From positions 496,001-560,000 of the forward strand of contig NZ_CP034909.1 in the NCBI RefSeq assembly GCF_008932245.1: a stretch of DNA of 64,000 nt, read 5' to 3'. The stretch is from Sinorhizobium alkalisoli. Its GTDB lineage: Bacteria > Pseudomonadota > Alphaproteobacteria > Rhizobiales > Rhizobiaceae. Below the pieces are notes generated by a model that did no database searches, was not told where the DNA came from, and worked only from the letters and a program-made list of their open reading frames with translations. How positions within the stretch are numbered: position 1 is the first letter of the stretch; each line of letters begins with the position of its first letter. This document shows, in pieces, positions 1 to 8,590 of the stretch. The translations under genes and the position numbers were made by a program.

Positions 1-1
1 C

Positions 2-100
2 GGCACTGAGGCCTGGGAGTGGACGGGCGAGCTTCCCAACGCGGACAAAGCCAAGGACGCCAAAACCCAGATCATGCCGAAACATAAGAACCACGGCTGA
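2..100 (+). CDS. C-terminal end of a gene cut by the window edge
   Basis: Only the last 32 codons and a TGA stop are visible. The tail is hydrophilic, lysine-rich and ends in Lys-His-Lys-Asn-His-Gly; the histidines could fit a metal-handling protein, but this is too short to identify. A cupredoxin and a CusF-like gene follow within 40 bases on the same strand, so it is probably the upstream member of a copper-resistance operon, for example an oxidase or an efflux component. That role is inferred from context alone. Confidence 0.6.
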   Translation, partial: GTEAWEWTGELPNADKAKDAKTQIMPKHKNHG

Positions 101-139
101 TCCCGCATGCCGATGTTCAACCAACCAAAGGAACACACA

Positions 140-619
140 ATGAAAGCTCAAATCTTCGGACTTCTCGTCGCCGCGCTCGCTACACCCGCGCTCGCAGGCG
201 GCAATCACGCAGGCGGCCACGGCGAGGCAATGGCCGTCGGCGAGCCCGGCAAGAAAGCCAATGCCACCCAGACGATTCGAGTGACCATGAAGGAGACGGA
301 CGACGGCAAGATGATCTTCACTCCGTCGACGTTCGAGGTCCGCAAGGGCCAGACCATCGTCTTCGCGATCAAGAACGCGGGCGAACTCGACCACGAGTTC
401 GTGCTCGATCAGGAAGACAAAATCATGGAGCACAAGGCGGTGATGGAGAAGTTCCCGGAGATGGAGCACGACGATCCGAATGCGATCCGGCTGGCCACTG
501 GAGAGTCCGGCGAGATCGTCTGGAAGTTCACCAATGACGGCACGTTCAAGATCGCCTGCCTCGTGCCCGGCCATTACGACGCCGGCATGCACGGCGACAT
601 CACCGTTGCCAAGAAATAA
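140..619 (+). CDS. Cupredoxin (plastocyanin-like) periplasmic copper protein
   Basis: This 159-residue protein has a signal peptide (about residues 1-19, ending Ala-Leu-Ala) and a His/Gly-rich segment at 20-30. A type-1 copper fold follows, with the expected ligands His85 (in LDHEF), Cys140, His145 and Met150 (in ACLVPGHYDAGM). It should bind one copper ion in the periplasm and act as an electron carrier or copper buffer. I chose ATG 140 because it has an AAAGGAA ribosome site and begins the signal peptide; an in-frame ATG at 107 would add 11 unlikely residues. A CusF-like gene follows 18 bases downstream, so the two are probably one copper operon. Confidence 0.9.
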   Translation: MKAQIFGLLVAALATPALAGGNHAGGHGEAMAVGEPGKKANATQTIRVTMKETDDGKMIFTPSTFEVRKGQTIVFAIKNAGELDHEFVLDQEDKIMEHKAVMEKFPEMEHDDPNAIRLATGESGEIVWKFTNDGTFKIACLVPGHYDAGMHGDITVAKK

Positions 620-637
620 TCGCAGGAAGGAGACAAC

Positions 638-922
638 ATGAAGACGCTGATCAAACTCACCCTCGCCTCTGCCCTCGCTGTCGGGACCGCCTACGGCGCT
701 CTCGCGCAGGAGTTCACAAAGGGAACCGTTAAGAAGGTCGACGCCAAGGCGAAGAAGGTCACGCTGATCCACGAGGAGCTGAAGAGCCTTGAGATGCCGG
801 CGATGACCATGGTGTTCCGCGTCCAAGACGACGCGATCCTGGAGAAGCTGAAGGAAGGCGCGAACGTCGAATTCGTCGCCGAGCGCGTCAACGGAAAGTT
901 GACAGTCATTGAGGTCAAATAA
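638..922 (+). CDS. CusF-like periplasmic copper-binding protein
   Basis: This 94-residue protein has a signal peptide (about 1-23, cut after Ala-Leu-Ala) and a small beta-barrel of the CusF/CusX type. The metal site aligns with E. coli CusF: His45 with H36, Met56 with M47 and Met58 with M49. The cation-pi Trp44 of CusF is replaced here by Met53 (sequence EMPAMTM). A Shine-Dalgarno AAGGAG precedes ATG 638. Family members shuttle Cu(I) or Ag(I) to RND efflux pumps or oxidases. It shares an operon with the cupredoxin and ends just before a strong terminator. Confidence 0.9.
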   Translation: MKTLIKLTLASALAVGTAYGALAQEFTKGTVKKVDAKAKKVTLIHEELKSLEMPAMTMVFRVQDDAILEKLKEGANVEFVAERVNGKLTVIEVK

Positions 923-927
923 TTCCC

Positions 928-969
928 GACACAGGACGCGGGCGTAGCCGCCCGCGTCCTGTGTCTTTC
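928..969 (+). terminator. Strong intrinsic terminator of the copper operon
   Basis: A perfect 16-bp stem (928-943 with 950-965) around a 6-nt loop is followed by TTTCATTC. It starts 6 bases after the stop of the CusF-like gene. Confidence 0.9.
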
Positions 970-1034
970 ATTCGTTGGGCGACAGCTCCGATCGATGTCT
1001 TGGATGTCGCTCGCGGCGTGCTGCAGCGGGAGTG

Positions 1035-1403
1035 TTACGATACGGGCGGCGTGCAGACGGTTCTCCAGAGATCGTCTTTCCAGTCGCTTCCCCCACCTTC
1101 CGCAGTGGGTATCGCGTAATCGACGCCCCTTACCGAAACCGCCGGCGGTGGGCCGCATCGGACAGATGCCTTGTGTTGGCCGGGGTCCTTGTAACCGGCC
1201 TCTATGTCGTCACTCGTTTGTGACAGTGAGATGTATACATCATAGTCATAGTCGGTGCTCGACGCCACCTGGCTCCCTACAAGGCTCAGATTGACGATGG
1301 TGTGATCCTGAAAGCGTGCCGTGTGGAAGATCACCGGCTCGGTTGCGGTCGCTGACGAGAGGAGCAATGTCTCGACAGCAAGGACTGAAATGACAATACG
1401 CAT
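1035..1403 (-). CDS. Small secreted hypothetical protein
   Basis: This 122-residue product has an N-terminal signal-like segment (about 1-21, ending Ala-Thr-Ala). Its mature part is polar, with two cysteines (in VRCGPPP and RTVC) about 30 residues apart that could form a disulfide. The start is well supported: GGGAGGGG lies 3-4 bases before ATG 1403. I do not recognise a family. It lies in an accessory stretch between copper genes and convergent to the copper operon. It overlaps no better candidate on either strand, but coding is inferred from the ribosome site and signal peptide only. Confidence 0.6.
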   Translation of the reverse strand: MRIVISVLAVETLLLSSATATEPVIFHTARFQDHTIVNLSLVGSQVASSTDYDYDVYISLSQTSDDIEAGYKDPGQHKASVRCGPPPAVSVRGVDYAIPTAEGGGSDWKDDLWRTVCTPPVS

Positions 1404-2173
1404 TCACCCCTCCCGTGGTTCATGCGACGCCAAACCATACCATGACGGCGCTCCATTGCCTCCGCGAAATTCGCACGTAAGAAGACAGAAGCTCAGATAC
1501 CGGGTGCCCGAACGCCTGGGTGACATGCGCGCTGGCCCCTTGCGCCGACTAGCCGTGCCCCGGCAGCCAGCCCAGCGCTCGCCGGATGCTCCATATCGAG
1601 CCTAGCCGCTCCCGATTTGGACGGCGTTGAAAACGCCTGCTACTGCTGCTGCAGTTCCGGCACGTCAGGCCACCTGAGGAATGCTGAACCAAACGCCTCC
1701 TTGAAGCCGATTGTGTGCCGAACTTCGTGATCACTGCGGGTTAGCCCTTTTCTCGGGGGAAAGCCCGCTCATTGGAGCAATCCAGGACATGAGCCGAGTT
1801 CGGCGCGCTTTCAACCGGCCGCGCAGGAGCGGACCGCCCCACCCATCAATGGCGACCGCAGCGCCGTCTTGATCAGACGGCCTCGGTCGACAGGAAGCCC
1901 GCGGCTCCTCGTTCGGCTGCAGCCTGCAAGCGTGCCGCGGCGTTCACACCATGGCCACCAGAATCGCCACCTATGACCACAACGTCGGCAATGTGTAGCC
2001 CGAAGGCATGCAGCAGGCTGCGCCTCCGACGCGGTGGCATTTCACGCCTTCCTCGCAGCTCTCAATGCATTCACCGGACTCGAAAATTCAGCGCGTCGGG
2101 CATGCCCGGCAGTGTTGAATATGAACAAAAAGCCAACTTATCCGTTTAGCGCCTGAACCGGGAGGTCGCGGCG
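1404..2173. other. 770 bases without an intact gene; probable decayed DNA
   Basis: No ORF here has a credible start and protein-like composition. On the minus strand, about 1650-1770 reads as a protein-like fragment ending in VPELQQQ and a stop, without a start. A second minus-strand fragment ends at 1873 (see its own entry). The last 60 bases are AT-richer and probably carry the promoter of the DUF305 gene at 2174. I read the region as the remains of older genes. Confidence 0.5.
1873..2016 (-). pseudogene. Fragment resembling an N-terminal dinucleotide-binding fold
   Basis: Translated on the minus strand, this stretch reads ADVVVIGGDSGGHGVNAAAR followed by an Ala/Glu-rich helix and a stop at 1873. 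A hydrophobic strand, a glycine-rich turn and a helix are what the FAD/NAD-binding motif of flavoprotein oxidoreductases looks like. There is no start codon or continuation, and the glycine pattern is not canonical. This is a weak call; it could be chance. Confidence 0.25.
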
Positions 2174-2755
2174 ATGGATCAGCATAAAATGATGAGTATG
2201 GGGTGGGGACGCTTCGCGGCGATGATCGCCACATCGACGGTAATCATGTTCTTTCTGATGTACCAGCTCGTTTACAGTTGGGACCATGCGCTGTTCAGCT
2301 TGACCCGGTTCATTTCCTCCCTGGTGATGGGCTGCGTCATGACAGCGGTAATGCTGGCTTTCATGTGGCGGATGTACCGACCAGAAGTCGCGAAAATTGC
2401 CTTACTTGCGGTGGCGATCATCGGAGGCTGGACGCTGCTGACTGTGAACCGCAGCCAAGCGCTAATCGGCGATGTCGACTTCATGAGAGCGATGATTCCG
2501 CATCACTCCATAGCCATCAGCAACGCGCGCCAGGCTGACATTCGTGATCCGCGTGTGCGCTATTTGGCAGATAGGATTACTCGCGATCAGGTGAAGGAAA
2601 TTGCCGAAATGAAAATGCTGATCGAGGACATCGAGCAGTTCGGCAGGCGCGCCAACGAACCGCTGGCCGCCGGTCCTGCGACTTTGAAGAGCGAGGGTGC
2701 GAGCGAGGCTCGGGATTTGTTGAGCGGCAAATTACTGACGGAAAAGCCGCTGTAG
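2174..2755 (+). CDS. DUF305 membrane protein, copper-associated
   Basis: This 193-residue protein has three predicted membrane helices (about 15-34, 43-66, 73-90) followed by a DUF305 (ferritin-like helical) domain. The signature is DFMRAMIPHHSIAI with the His110-His111 pair, then a long helix ending EIAEMKMLIEDIE. DUF305 proteins often sit beside copper-resistance genes and their His/Met-rich helices are thought to bind metal; their precise role is not settled. The ATG has a CGGGAGG ribosome site. The gene is single, downstream of decayed DNA, and its location matches the copper genes at 140-922. Confidence 0.85.
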   Translation: MDQHKMMSMGWGRFAAMIATSTVIMFFLMYQLVYSWDHALFSLTRFISSLVMGCVMTAVMLAFMWRMYRPEVAKIALLAVAIIGGWTLLTVNRSQALIGDVDFMRAMIPHHSIAISNARQADIRDPRVRYLADRITRDQVKEIAEMKMLIEDIEQFGRRANEPLAAGPATLKSEGASEARDLLSGKLLTEKPL

Positions 2756-3014
2756 TCGAGAGGGCCAGGGTTGCATCCCCTCGAGCTATTGTGAGTCGGA
2801 TGTATCGAGATGTCGGCTTCTCGCATGGAGTGCTGTCCAAGCTCCGCTTTCCACCCGAACCGGACCTTGCTAGAAAACCTTGTGGCAGCGAAAATCCCGT
2901 CGCTCTCGCCCGGTTGAACGAGAGCTTGCATGGGGCGATTCCATACCGTCAAGATGAACACAGTGGTTCAACAGGGGCACTGATCCGGAGACAAACGCAG
3001 CGAATCCCCGTCAT

Positions 3015-4262
3015 TCATCTATCGAGCGTCGCCACCGTCTCCACATGCGACGACCAGAGAAACTGGTCGATCGGCGTCACCGATGTGATGCGATAGCCCG
3101 CAGTCGCCAGGATCGAGAGATCCCTGGCAAGGGTCACCGGGTTGCAGGAGACCGCCGCGATCTTCTTCACGCCGGAGCGGGCAAGTTCGTGGCACTGGGC
3201 TTCGGCGCCCGCCCGGGGCGGATCGAAGACGACGGCATCGAAGACCTTCAATTCCTGCGCCATCATTGGCCGGCGGAAAAGATCGCGTTTCTCGACCGTC
3301 ACAGGCTTCAGCCCTTGCGTGTTGCGCGCCGCGAAATCAAGCGCCTTCAAGGCCTTGTCCTCGCCTTCGACGGCGTGCACGCGCGCGGTGCGGGCGATCC
3401 GCAGCGCAAAGGTGCCGATGCCTGCGAAGAGATCGGCGACACGTTTCGTCTTGCCGAGATGATCGAGCACGAGCTTGGCCATGGCTTCCTCCGCCGGGCG
3501 CGTCGCCTGCGCAAAGGCGCCGGGCGGAGGCAAGACCGTGATGCCGCCCACGTCGATGCTGGGTTTGACCGGCTCGATGATGATTTCGCCGTTGAGGCTG
3601 ACGCGGGCGATGCCCCGCTCGCCGAGAACGGCCTCGACGGTCGCGCGCCGCTGCCGGTCGCTGAGCTTGAGTCCTTCGAAGGCGAGATCAAGGCCGGTCT
3701 CGGTTTCGAGAACGGTGATGCGGAATGGTTCGGAACTCAACGCCATCGCCGCAGCGATCTTGCGGATGGTGGCAAGCCGCGAGACGATGCTCGGGCTCGT
3801 GATGGGACATTCGCTGATCGCGACGATGTGGTGGCTCGCCGCCTGGTTATAGCCGAGCAGGAGTTCCTTTTCCGTGGGCCGAGCGGTGAAGACGGCACGG
3901 CGGCGCTCGCCCGGCCGGGCAACGGCGAGGGGTGCGACATCCGGTGTCAGCCCCTTGGATTTCAAGGCGTCGATCACGAGGTTCCGCTTGAAGTCGTGAT
4001 AGAGCGCATCGGACGCGTGCTGCAGGCTGCAGCCGCCGCAGGTGCCATTGACACCGTCCGGCCCGAAGTGCCGGCATTTTGGCTGGACGCGCTCGGGAGA
4101 AGCCTCTCTCAGCGAGATCAGCGTGCCATGGGCCTTGTTTACGGCAAGGGCCGCGGTTTCTCCAGGCAGGGTGAAGGGTGCGTAGACGGCGCCGGATTCG
4201 GTCTGGGCGATACCGTCACCCTGCGCACCCAGGCGGCTTATCGTGACGATTTCGGTGCTCAT
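3015..4262 (-). CDS. 23S rRNA/tRNA uracil-C5 methyltransferase, TrmA/RumA family
   Basis: This 415-residue protein has an N-terminal TRAM-like beta domain and a [4Fe-4S] ligand set (Cys63, Cys75, Cys78, Cys152). A Rossmann methyltransferase domain follows with FAGIGTFAL (SAM loop), VFDPPRAG and the nucleophile Cys373 in SCNPVTLARD; Glu408 in HVETVA fits the general base. It should transfer a methyl group from SAM to C5 of a uridine in rRNA or tRNA. The exact target (RlmD- or RlmC-like) cannot be told from sequence. Its ATG overlaps the stop of the upstream tlyA-like gene by 4 bases (ATGA), so translation is probably coupled. Confidence 0.92.
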   Translation of the reverse strand: MSTEIVTISRLGAQGDGIAQTESGAVYAPFTLPGETAALAVNKAHGTLISLREASPERVQPKCRHFGPDGVNGTCGGCSLQHASDALYHDFKRNLVIDALKSKGLTPDVAPLAVARPGERRRAVFTARPTEKELLLGYNQAASHHIVAISECPITSPSIVSRLATIRKIAAAMALSSEPFRITVLETETGLDLAFEGLKLSDRQRRATVEAVLGERGIARVSLNGEIIIEPVKPSIDVGGITVLPPPGAFAQATRPAEEAMAKLVLDHLGKTKRVADLFAGIGTFALRIARTARVHAVEGEDKALKALDFAARNTQGLKPVTVEKRDLFRRPMMAQELKVFDAVVFDPPRAGAEAQCHELARSGVKKIAAVSCNPVTLARDLSILATAGYRITSVTPIDQFLWSSHVETVATLDR

Positions 4263-5014
4263 GGCTTCCGCCCCGCAAGAAGAAACTCCCTGTTGCCGTC
4301 GCCGCCCGCAATCGGCGAGGGGGTGAGGCCAAGGCTCAGCCAGCCCACATCCTTGACGAGCCAGCGTTCGAGCTCGGCCGCCACCGTCGGGGCGCTCTCC
4401 GGATCCTTGAGCAGCCCCGCCTTGCTGATCGCGTCACGCCCGGCCTCGAATTGCGGCTTGACGAGCAGGATGCACCGCGCGCCGGCTTCGGCAAGGGAGA
4501 GCGCCGGCGGAAGCGCCAGTTTCAGAGAGATGAAAGAGACGTCGGAAACGATGAAAGTAACTGAACGGTCACCGATATTCTCCGCTTTCATCGCCCGGGC
4601 GTTCAGACCTTCGATATTGGTGACGCGTGGATCGCCGGCAAGGCGCGGATGCATCTGGCCATGGCCGACGTCGACGGCAACCACATGGGCAGCCCCGCGC
4701 TCGAGCAGGACCTCGGTGAAGCCGCCTGTCGAGGCGCCGACGTCGAGACAGATCTCACCCGCCGGATCGAAGCCGAAATGGTCGAGCGCGGCGACGAGCT
4801 TCAGCGCCGCGCGGGAGACATAGGCCTGCGCCGGATCATCGATGGTGATCGCCACGCCTTCGGCAAAGGCGGCGGCCGGCTTGGTGACGGTGCGGCCGTC
4901 GACCTTCACGGTGCCGCGTTGGATGGCATCGCGGGCGCGGGAGCGGCTTGCGACGAGGCCCTTGCTCAGGAGCAATTGGTCGAGGCGGATCATGTTGTGT
5001 GCTTCGTTGGACAT
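4259..5014 (-). CDS. tlyA: TlyA-family rRNA 2'-O-methyltransferase (hemolysin A family)
   Basis: This 251-residue protein has an S4 RNA-binding domain (about 9-70, LDQLLLSKGLVASRSRARDA) and an FtsJ-like methyltransferase domain with CLDVGASTGGFTEVLLERGA as the SAM motif. TlyA proteins methylate ribose in 16S and 23S rRNA. The older name hemolysin A refers to the same family; no toxin function is implied. An alternative ATG at 4993 gives MIRLDQLLL, the usual start of relatives; neither start has a clear ribosome site. It is the middle gene of the dxs-tlyA-methyltransferase row. Confidence 0.9.
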   Translation of the reverse strand: MSNEAHNMIRLDQLLLSKGLVASRSRARDAIQRGTVKVDGRTVTKPAAAFAEGVAITIDDPAQAYVSRAALKLVAALDHFGFDPAGEICLDVGASTGGFTEVLLERGAAHVVAVDVGHGQMHPRLAGDPRVTNIEGLNARAMKAENIGDRSVTFIVSDVSFISLKLALPPALSLAEAGARCILLVKPQFEAGRDAISKAGLLKDPESAPTVAAELERWLVKDVGWLSLGLTPSPIAGGDGNREFLLAGRKP

Positions 5015-5069
5015 GGGTCGTCATCGCCCGTCGCGCGCCGCAATGCAAGGGGGACCCGCGAGGGCCTCC

Positions 5070-7007
5070 TCAGCCGGCCGCCCCGATGCCGATGGAGTGC
5101 TTCTGTCCGAGCGCCTTGAAGACCGTCGAGACGATGCCGGCGCGATCAAGACCGGCGTGTGCATACATCGCTTCGGGTTTTGCCTGTTCCATCCAGATGT
5201 CCGGCATTGCCATCGGGCGCACCCGAAGGCCGCCGTCGAGCAGGCCCTCTTCCGCCAGGAAATGCAAGACATGGCTGGCGAAACCGCCGATCGAACCCTC
5301 CTCGATGGTGATCAGCACTTCGTGGTGGCGCGCAAGCTGGCGGATCAGGTCCTGGTCGAGCGGTTTGGCGAAGCGCGCGTCGGCGACCGTCGTCGAGAGG
5401 CCAGCGGCATCGAGGTCTTCGGCGGCCAACAGACAGTCGGCAAGCCGTGTGCCGAAGGAAAGCAGCGCGACCTTCGTGCCCTCCTTGAGGATGCGGCCCT
5501 TGCCGATCGCGAGGATCTCACCATGCTCCGGCAGGTCGACGCCGACGCCTTCGCCCCGCGGATAGCGGAAGGAGATCGGGCCTTCGTCATAGGCCGCGGC
5601 GGTGCGGACCATGTGCTTCAGTTCCGCCTCGTCGGCGGCCGCCATCACCACGAAGCCCGGCAGCGATGCGAGATAGGTGGTGTCGAAGGAACCGGCATGG
5701 GTGGGCCCATCGGCGCCGACGAAACCGGCGCGGTCGATGGGGAAGCGCACCGGCAGGCCCTGGATCGCCACATCGTGGACGACCTGGTCATAGGCGCGCT
5801 GCAGGAAGGTGGAATAGAGCGCCGCGAACGGCTTGTAGCCCTCCGCCGCCAGGCCGGCAGCAAAGGTCACGGCATGCTGCTCGGCAATGCCGACATCGAA
5901 ACAGCGCGAAGGATGCACGGCCGCGAACCGGTCGAGCCCGGTGCCGGATGGCATGGCCGCAGTGATCGCCACGATCTTTTCGTCGAGGCTCGCTTCCTGG
6001 ACAAGAGCGTCCGCAAAGACCGAGGTGTAGGAGGGTGCATTCGGCTTTGCCTTCGCCTGGGCACCGGTGATCACATCGAACTTGTTAACGCCGTGATACT
6101 TGTCGGCAGCGGCTTCCGCCGGCGGATAACCTTTGCCCTTCTGCGTCACGACATGGATCAGCACCGGGCCTCTCCCATTGTCGCGGACATTGCGCAGCAC
6201 GGGCAGAAGATGGTCGAAGGAATGCCCGTCGATCGGTCCGATATGGTAGAAGCCCATTTCCTCGAAGAGCGTGCCGCCGGTGACGTAGCCGCGCGCATGC
6301 TCGACGGCGCGGGTGATCGCGCGGTCGACCGTCTTGCCGAGGTAGGCGGTCAGCTTCTTCCCGACCTCGCGGATGCCCATATAAGTCCGGCCCGAGGCCA
6401 GCCGCGCCAGATAGGCGCTCATGGCGCCCGTCGGCGGCGCGATCGACATGTCGTTGTCATTGAGGATGACGATCAGGCGGGCGTCGAGAGCCCCGGCATT
6501 GTTTAGCGCCTCATAGGCCATGCCGGCCGACATTGCGCCGTCGCCGATCACGGCGATGACATTGCGGTTCTTGCCGTCGAGGTCGGCGGCGACCGCCATG
6601 CCGAGGCCGGCCGATATCGAGGTTGAGGAATGGGCTGCGCCGAAGGGGTCGTATTCGCTTTCTGCGCGCCGGGTGAAGCCGGAAAGCCCGCCCTCCTGGC
6701 GCAGCGTGCGGATCCGGTCGCGCCGCCCGGTGAGAATCTTGTGCGGATAGCACTGGTGCCCGACATCGAAGATAAGCCGGTCATGCGGCGTATCGAAGAC
6801 CTTGTGGATGGCGATCGTCAGTTCCACGACGCCGAGGCCGGCGCCGAGATGGCCGCCGGTGCGCGACACCGCATCGATCATTTCCGCGCGCAATTCGCTT
6901 GCCAGCTGAGGCAGATCCCGATCGTCGATCTTCTTCAGATCGTCAGGGATATTGACCCTGTCGAGCAAAGGAGTTGCAGGCATCGGAGTGGTCGGCAGTT
7001 GTGTCAC
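5070..7007 (-). CDS. dxs: 1-deoxy-D-xylulose-5-phosphate synthase
   Basis: The 645-residue thiamine-diphosphate enzyme joins pyruvate and glyceraldehyde 3-phosphate in the first step of the MEP isoprenoid pathway. Motifs are [14 protein letters not shown] near the N-terminus, the ThDP/Mg site [18 protein letters not shown], and the transketolase pyrimidine-domain segment [17 protein letters not shown] with [15 protein letters not shown]. The length fits the family. GTG 7007 is preceded by AAGGCGA; ATG 6983 is an in-frame alternative 8 codons later. The last MEP enzyme, ispH, is also in this window at 36886. Confidence 0.97.
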   Translation of the reverse strand: MTQLPTTPMPATPLLDRVNIPDDLKKIDDRDLPQLASELRAEMIDAVSRTGGHLGAGLGVVELTIAIHKVFDTPHDRLIFDVGHQCYPHKILTGRRDRIRTLRQEGGLSGFTRRAESEYDPFGAAHSSTSISAGLGMAVAADLDGKNRNVIAVIGDGAMSAGMAYEALNNAGALDARLIVILNDNDMSIAPPTGAMSAYLARLASGRTYMGIREVGKKLTAYLGKTVDRAITRAVEHARGYVTGGTLFEEMGFYHIGPIDGHSFDHLLPVLRNVRDNGRGPVLIHVVTQKGKGYPPAEAAADKYHGVNKFDVITGAQAKAKPNAPSYTSVFADALVQEASLDEKIVAITAAMPSGTGLDRFAAVHPSRCFDVGIAEQHAVTFAAGLAAEGYKPFAALYSTFLQRAYDQVVHDVAIQGLPVRFPIDRAGFVGADGPTHAGSFDTTYLASLPGFVVMAAADEAELKHMVRTAAAYDEGPISFRYPRGEGVGVDLPEHGEILAIGKGRILKEGTKVALLSFGTRLADCLLAAEDLDAAGLSTTVADARFAKPLDQDLIRQLARHHEVLITIEEGSIGGFASHVLHFLAEEGLLDGGLRVRPMAMPDIWMEQAKPEAMYAHAGLDRAGIVSTVFKALGQKHSIGIGAAG

Positions 7008-7144
7008 GCTTGTCGCCTTATACGCACCAGCTTTCGGCGCGATCTGTTTTGGTTGTGTCCGTCAAAACGGCACTGTTTAGACGCAGTCGCCGTTGAATGC
7101 AAAATCAGGCTTTCCTGCGTCTTCGACCGAGAACTTAACGAAAA

Positions 7145-8068
7145 TTAGCCTCCGGGCAAAGGGATGAACTCCTGTTCATCCCCCGGAACGATATCGAAGC
7201 GCCTGCTCCGCCATTCTTCTTTCGCCCTATCGATCCGCTCCTTGGAGGAAGAAACGAAATTCCACCAGATATGGCGCGGCGAACCGAGCGCTGCGCCGCC
7301 GAAAAGCATGACGTGGCAGCCGGTCGGACCGGCCGTAATGGTAATCTCGTCGCCGGGCCGGAAGACGAGGAGCTGGTTGTCGGCAAAACAATCCCCGGCG
7401 ATGATTGCCTCGCCCGAAAGGATATAGAGCGCCCGCTCCTCCCATTGCGCGGCAAAGGGCGCGCTGCTGCCTGCCGCGATATTGAGATCTACATAGAGTG
7501 TGTCGGTGAAGACGGAGACGGGCGAGACTTCGCCTTCGAATTGGCCGATCACGACCCGCGCCCGCACGCCGCCGTCGGCGAGATGAGGCAGAACGCGCTC
7601 CTCCGTGTGGGTGAAGATCGGATCGATCTCTTCCTTGTCGTCGGGCAGCGCCAGCCAGGTCTGCAACCCGGACAGCGAGCGCTCATGACCGCGCTGGTTC
7701 TCCGGCGAGCGCTCAGAATGGACGATGCCGCGTCCGGCCGTCATGAGGTTCACGTCGCCGGGCCGGATCACCATCTCGGTGCCGAGGCTGTCCCGATGCT
7801 TGATCTCGCCGTCGAAAAGATAGGTGACGGTCGAAAGCCCGATATGCGGATGCGGCCGCACGTCGATCGCTTCGCCCGCGTGCAGCAACGCCGGCCCCAT
7901 CCGGTCGAAGAAGATGAAAGGGCCCACAAGGCGGCGCCGCGCCGTCGGCAGGGCGCGACGTACCTCCAGCCCGCCGATATCGCTGGTGCGTGGAATGATC
8001 AGATGCTCGATGGCGTCACAGGCCGGCTTGTCGCCGGCGAGCGGGTCGGGACCGGGAAAGAAGGACAT
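7145..8068 (-). CDS. Pirin family protein
   Basis: This 307-residue bicupin has the pirin N-terminal signature RPHPHIGLSTVTYLFDGEIKHRD, which supplies the His/His/His metal ligands, then GRGIVHSE; a second cupin-like half ends near residue 290. Pirins bind Fe(II); bacterial members are redox regulators or quercetinases, and this one cannot be assigned a substrate. ATG 8068 has GGAGCG 6 bases upstream. The longer frame to 8251 reads through the palindromic repeat and is rejected. The gene sits between xseB and dxs, separated from xseB by repeat DNA. Confidence 0.9.
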   Translation of the reverse strand: MSFFPGPDPLAGDKPACDAIEHLIIPRTSDIGGLEVRRALPTARRRLVGPFIFFDRMGPALLHAGEAIDVRPHPHIGLSTVTYLFDGEIKHRDSLGTEMVIRPGDVNLMTAGRGIVHSERSPENQRGHERSLSGLQTWLALPDDKEEIDPIFTHTEERVLPHLADGGVRARVVIGQFEGEVSPVSVFTDTLYVDLNIAAGSSAPFAAQWEERALYILSGEAIIAGDCFADNQLLVFRPGDEITITAGPTGCHVMLFGGAALGSPRHIWWNFVSSSKERIDRAKEEWRSRRFDIVPGDEQEFIPLPGG

Positions 8069-8126
8069 GGCAGGCGCTCCGTCTGGTGGGGTATCGGCTC
8101 GCGTTCTCCGAGGAAAAAGCGTGGAA

Positions 8127-8305
8127 GTTAGCCCCTCTCCTTGAGTTAAACCCTGGTTTAACCCGAGGGCTAACCCTTTCCCCGCAAGCAGGGCGAGGGG
8201 ACCGGGAGTTTCGCCGCGAGCCCCGGAGGAGGGAGCGATTGAGTGCCACAAGTCTCCTTCGCCCCGCTTGCGGGGAGAAGGTGGCCGGCAGGCCGGATGA
8301 GGGGC
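8127..8305. repeat. RIME-type intergenic palindromic repeat cluster
   Basis: Nested palindromes occur here: GTTAGCCC (8127-8134) pairs with GGGCTAAC (8167-8174), enclosing GTTAAAC/GTTTAAC (8145-8162). Downstream, 8254-8305 contains CTTCGCCCCGC/GCGGGGAGAAG and GGCCGGCAGGCCGG, the wording typical of Rhizobium intergenic mosaic elements (RIME). It lies between the xseB stop and the pirin start. Identification as RIME is from memory of the consensus. Confidence 0.75.
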
Positions 8306-8332
8306 AAATTTCGATAAACCGACCTCTCGCCC

Positions 8333-8587
8333 TCACTGCTCCGCATCCAGCGGCTCGACGCCCTGAGGCCGGCCAGCGCGGTCGAGGCGGATTTTTTCGA
8401 TGCGGTCCTCGGCCGCCTTCAACAGCGTCTCGCAATGCTTCTTCAGAGCCTCGCCGCGCTCGTAGATCTCGATCGACTTGTCGAGCGCCACGTCGCCGCG
8501 TTCGAGCGCCGAGACGATGCGCTCCAGTTCTTCGACGGCCTGCTCGAAGGAGAGGGCTGAGACGTCCGGTTGTGCGTTGGTGTTCAT
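8333..8587 (-). CDS. xseB: Exodeoxyribonuclease VII small subunit
   Basis: This 84-residue protein has the XseB core [20 protein letters not shown], then [19 protein letters not shown], a coiled-coil helical hairpin. XseB assembles in several copies on XseA to form exonuclease VII, which degrades single-stranded DNA. ATG 8587 has GAGGG at good spacing; a TTG one codon earlier is unlikely. It begins 3 bases after the stop of the HDAC-like gene, so the two are cotranscribed. xseA is not in the window. Confidence 0.93.
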   Translation of the reverse strand: MNTNAQPDVSALSFEQAVEELERIVSALERGDVALDKSIEIYERGEALKKHCETLLKAAEDRIEKIRLDRAGRPQGVEPLDAEQ

Positions 8588-8590
8588 CAA

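Noticed and set aside
4842..6506. 554-codon plus-strand frame
   Set aside because: It is antisense to dxs and tlyA, with Arg/Gly-rich shadow composition and no ribosome site.
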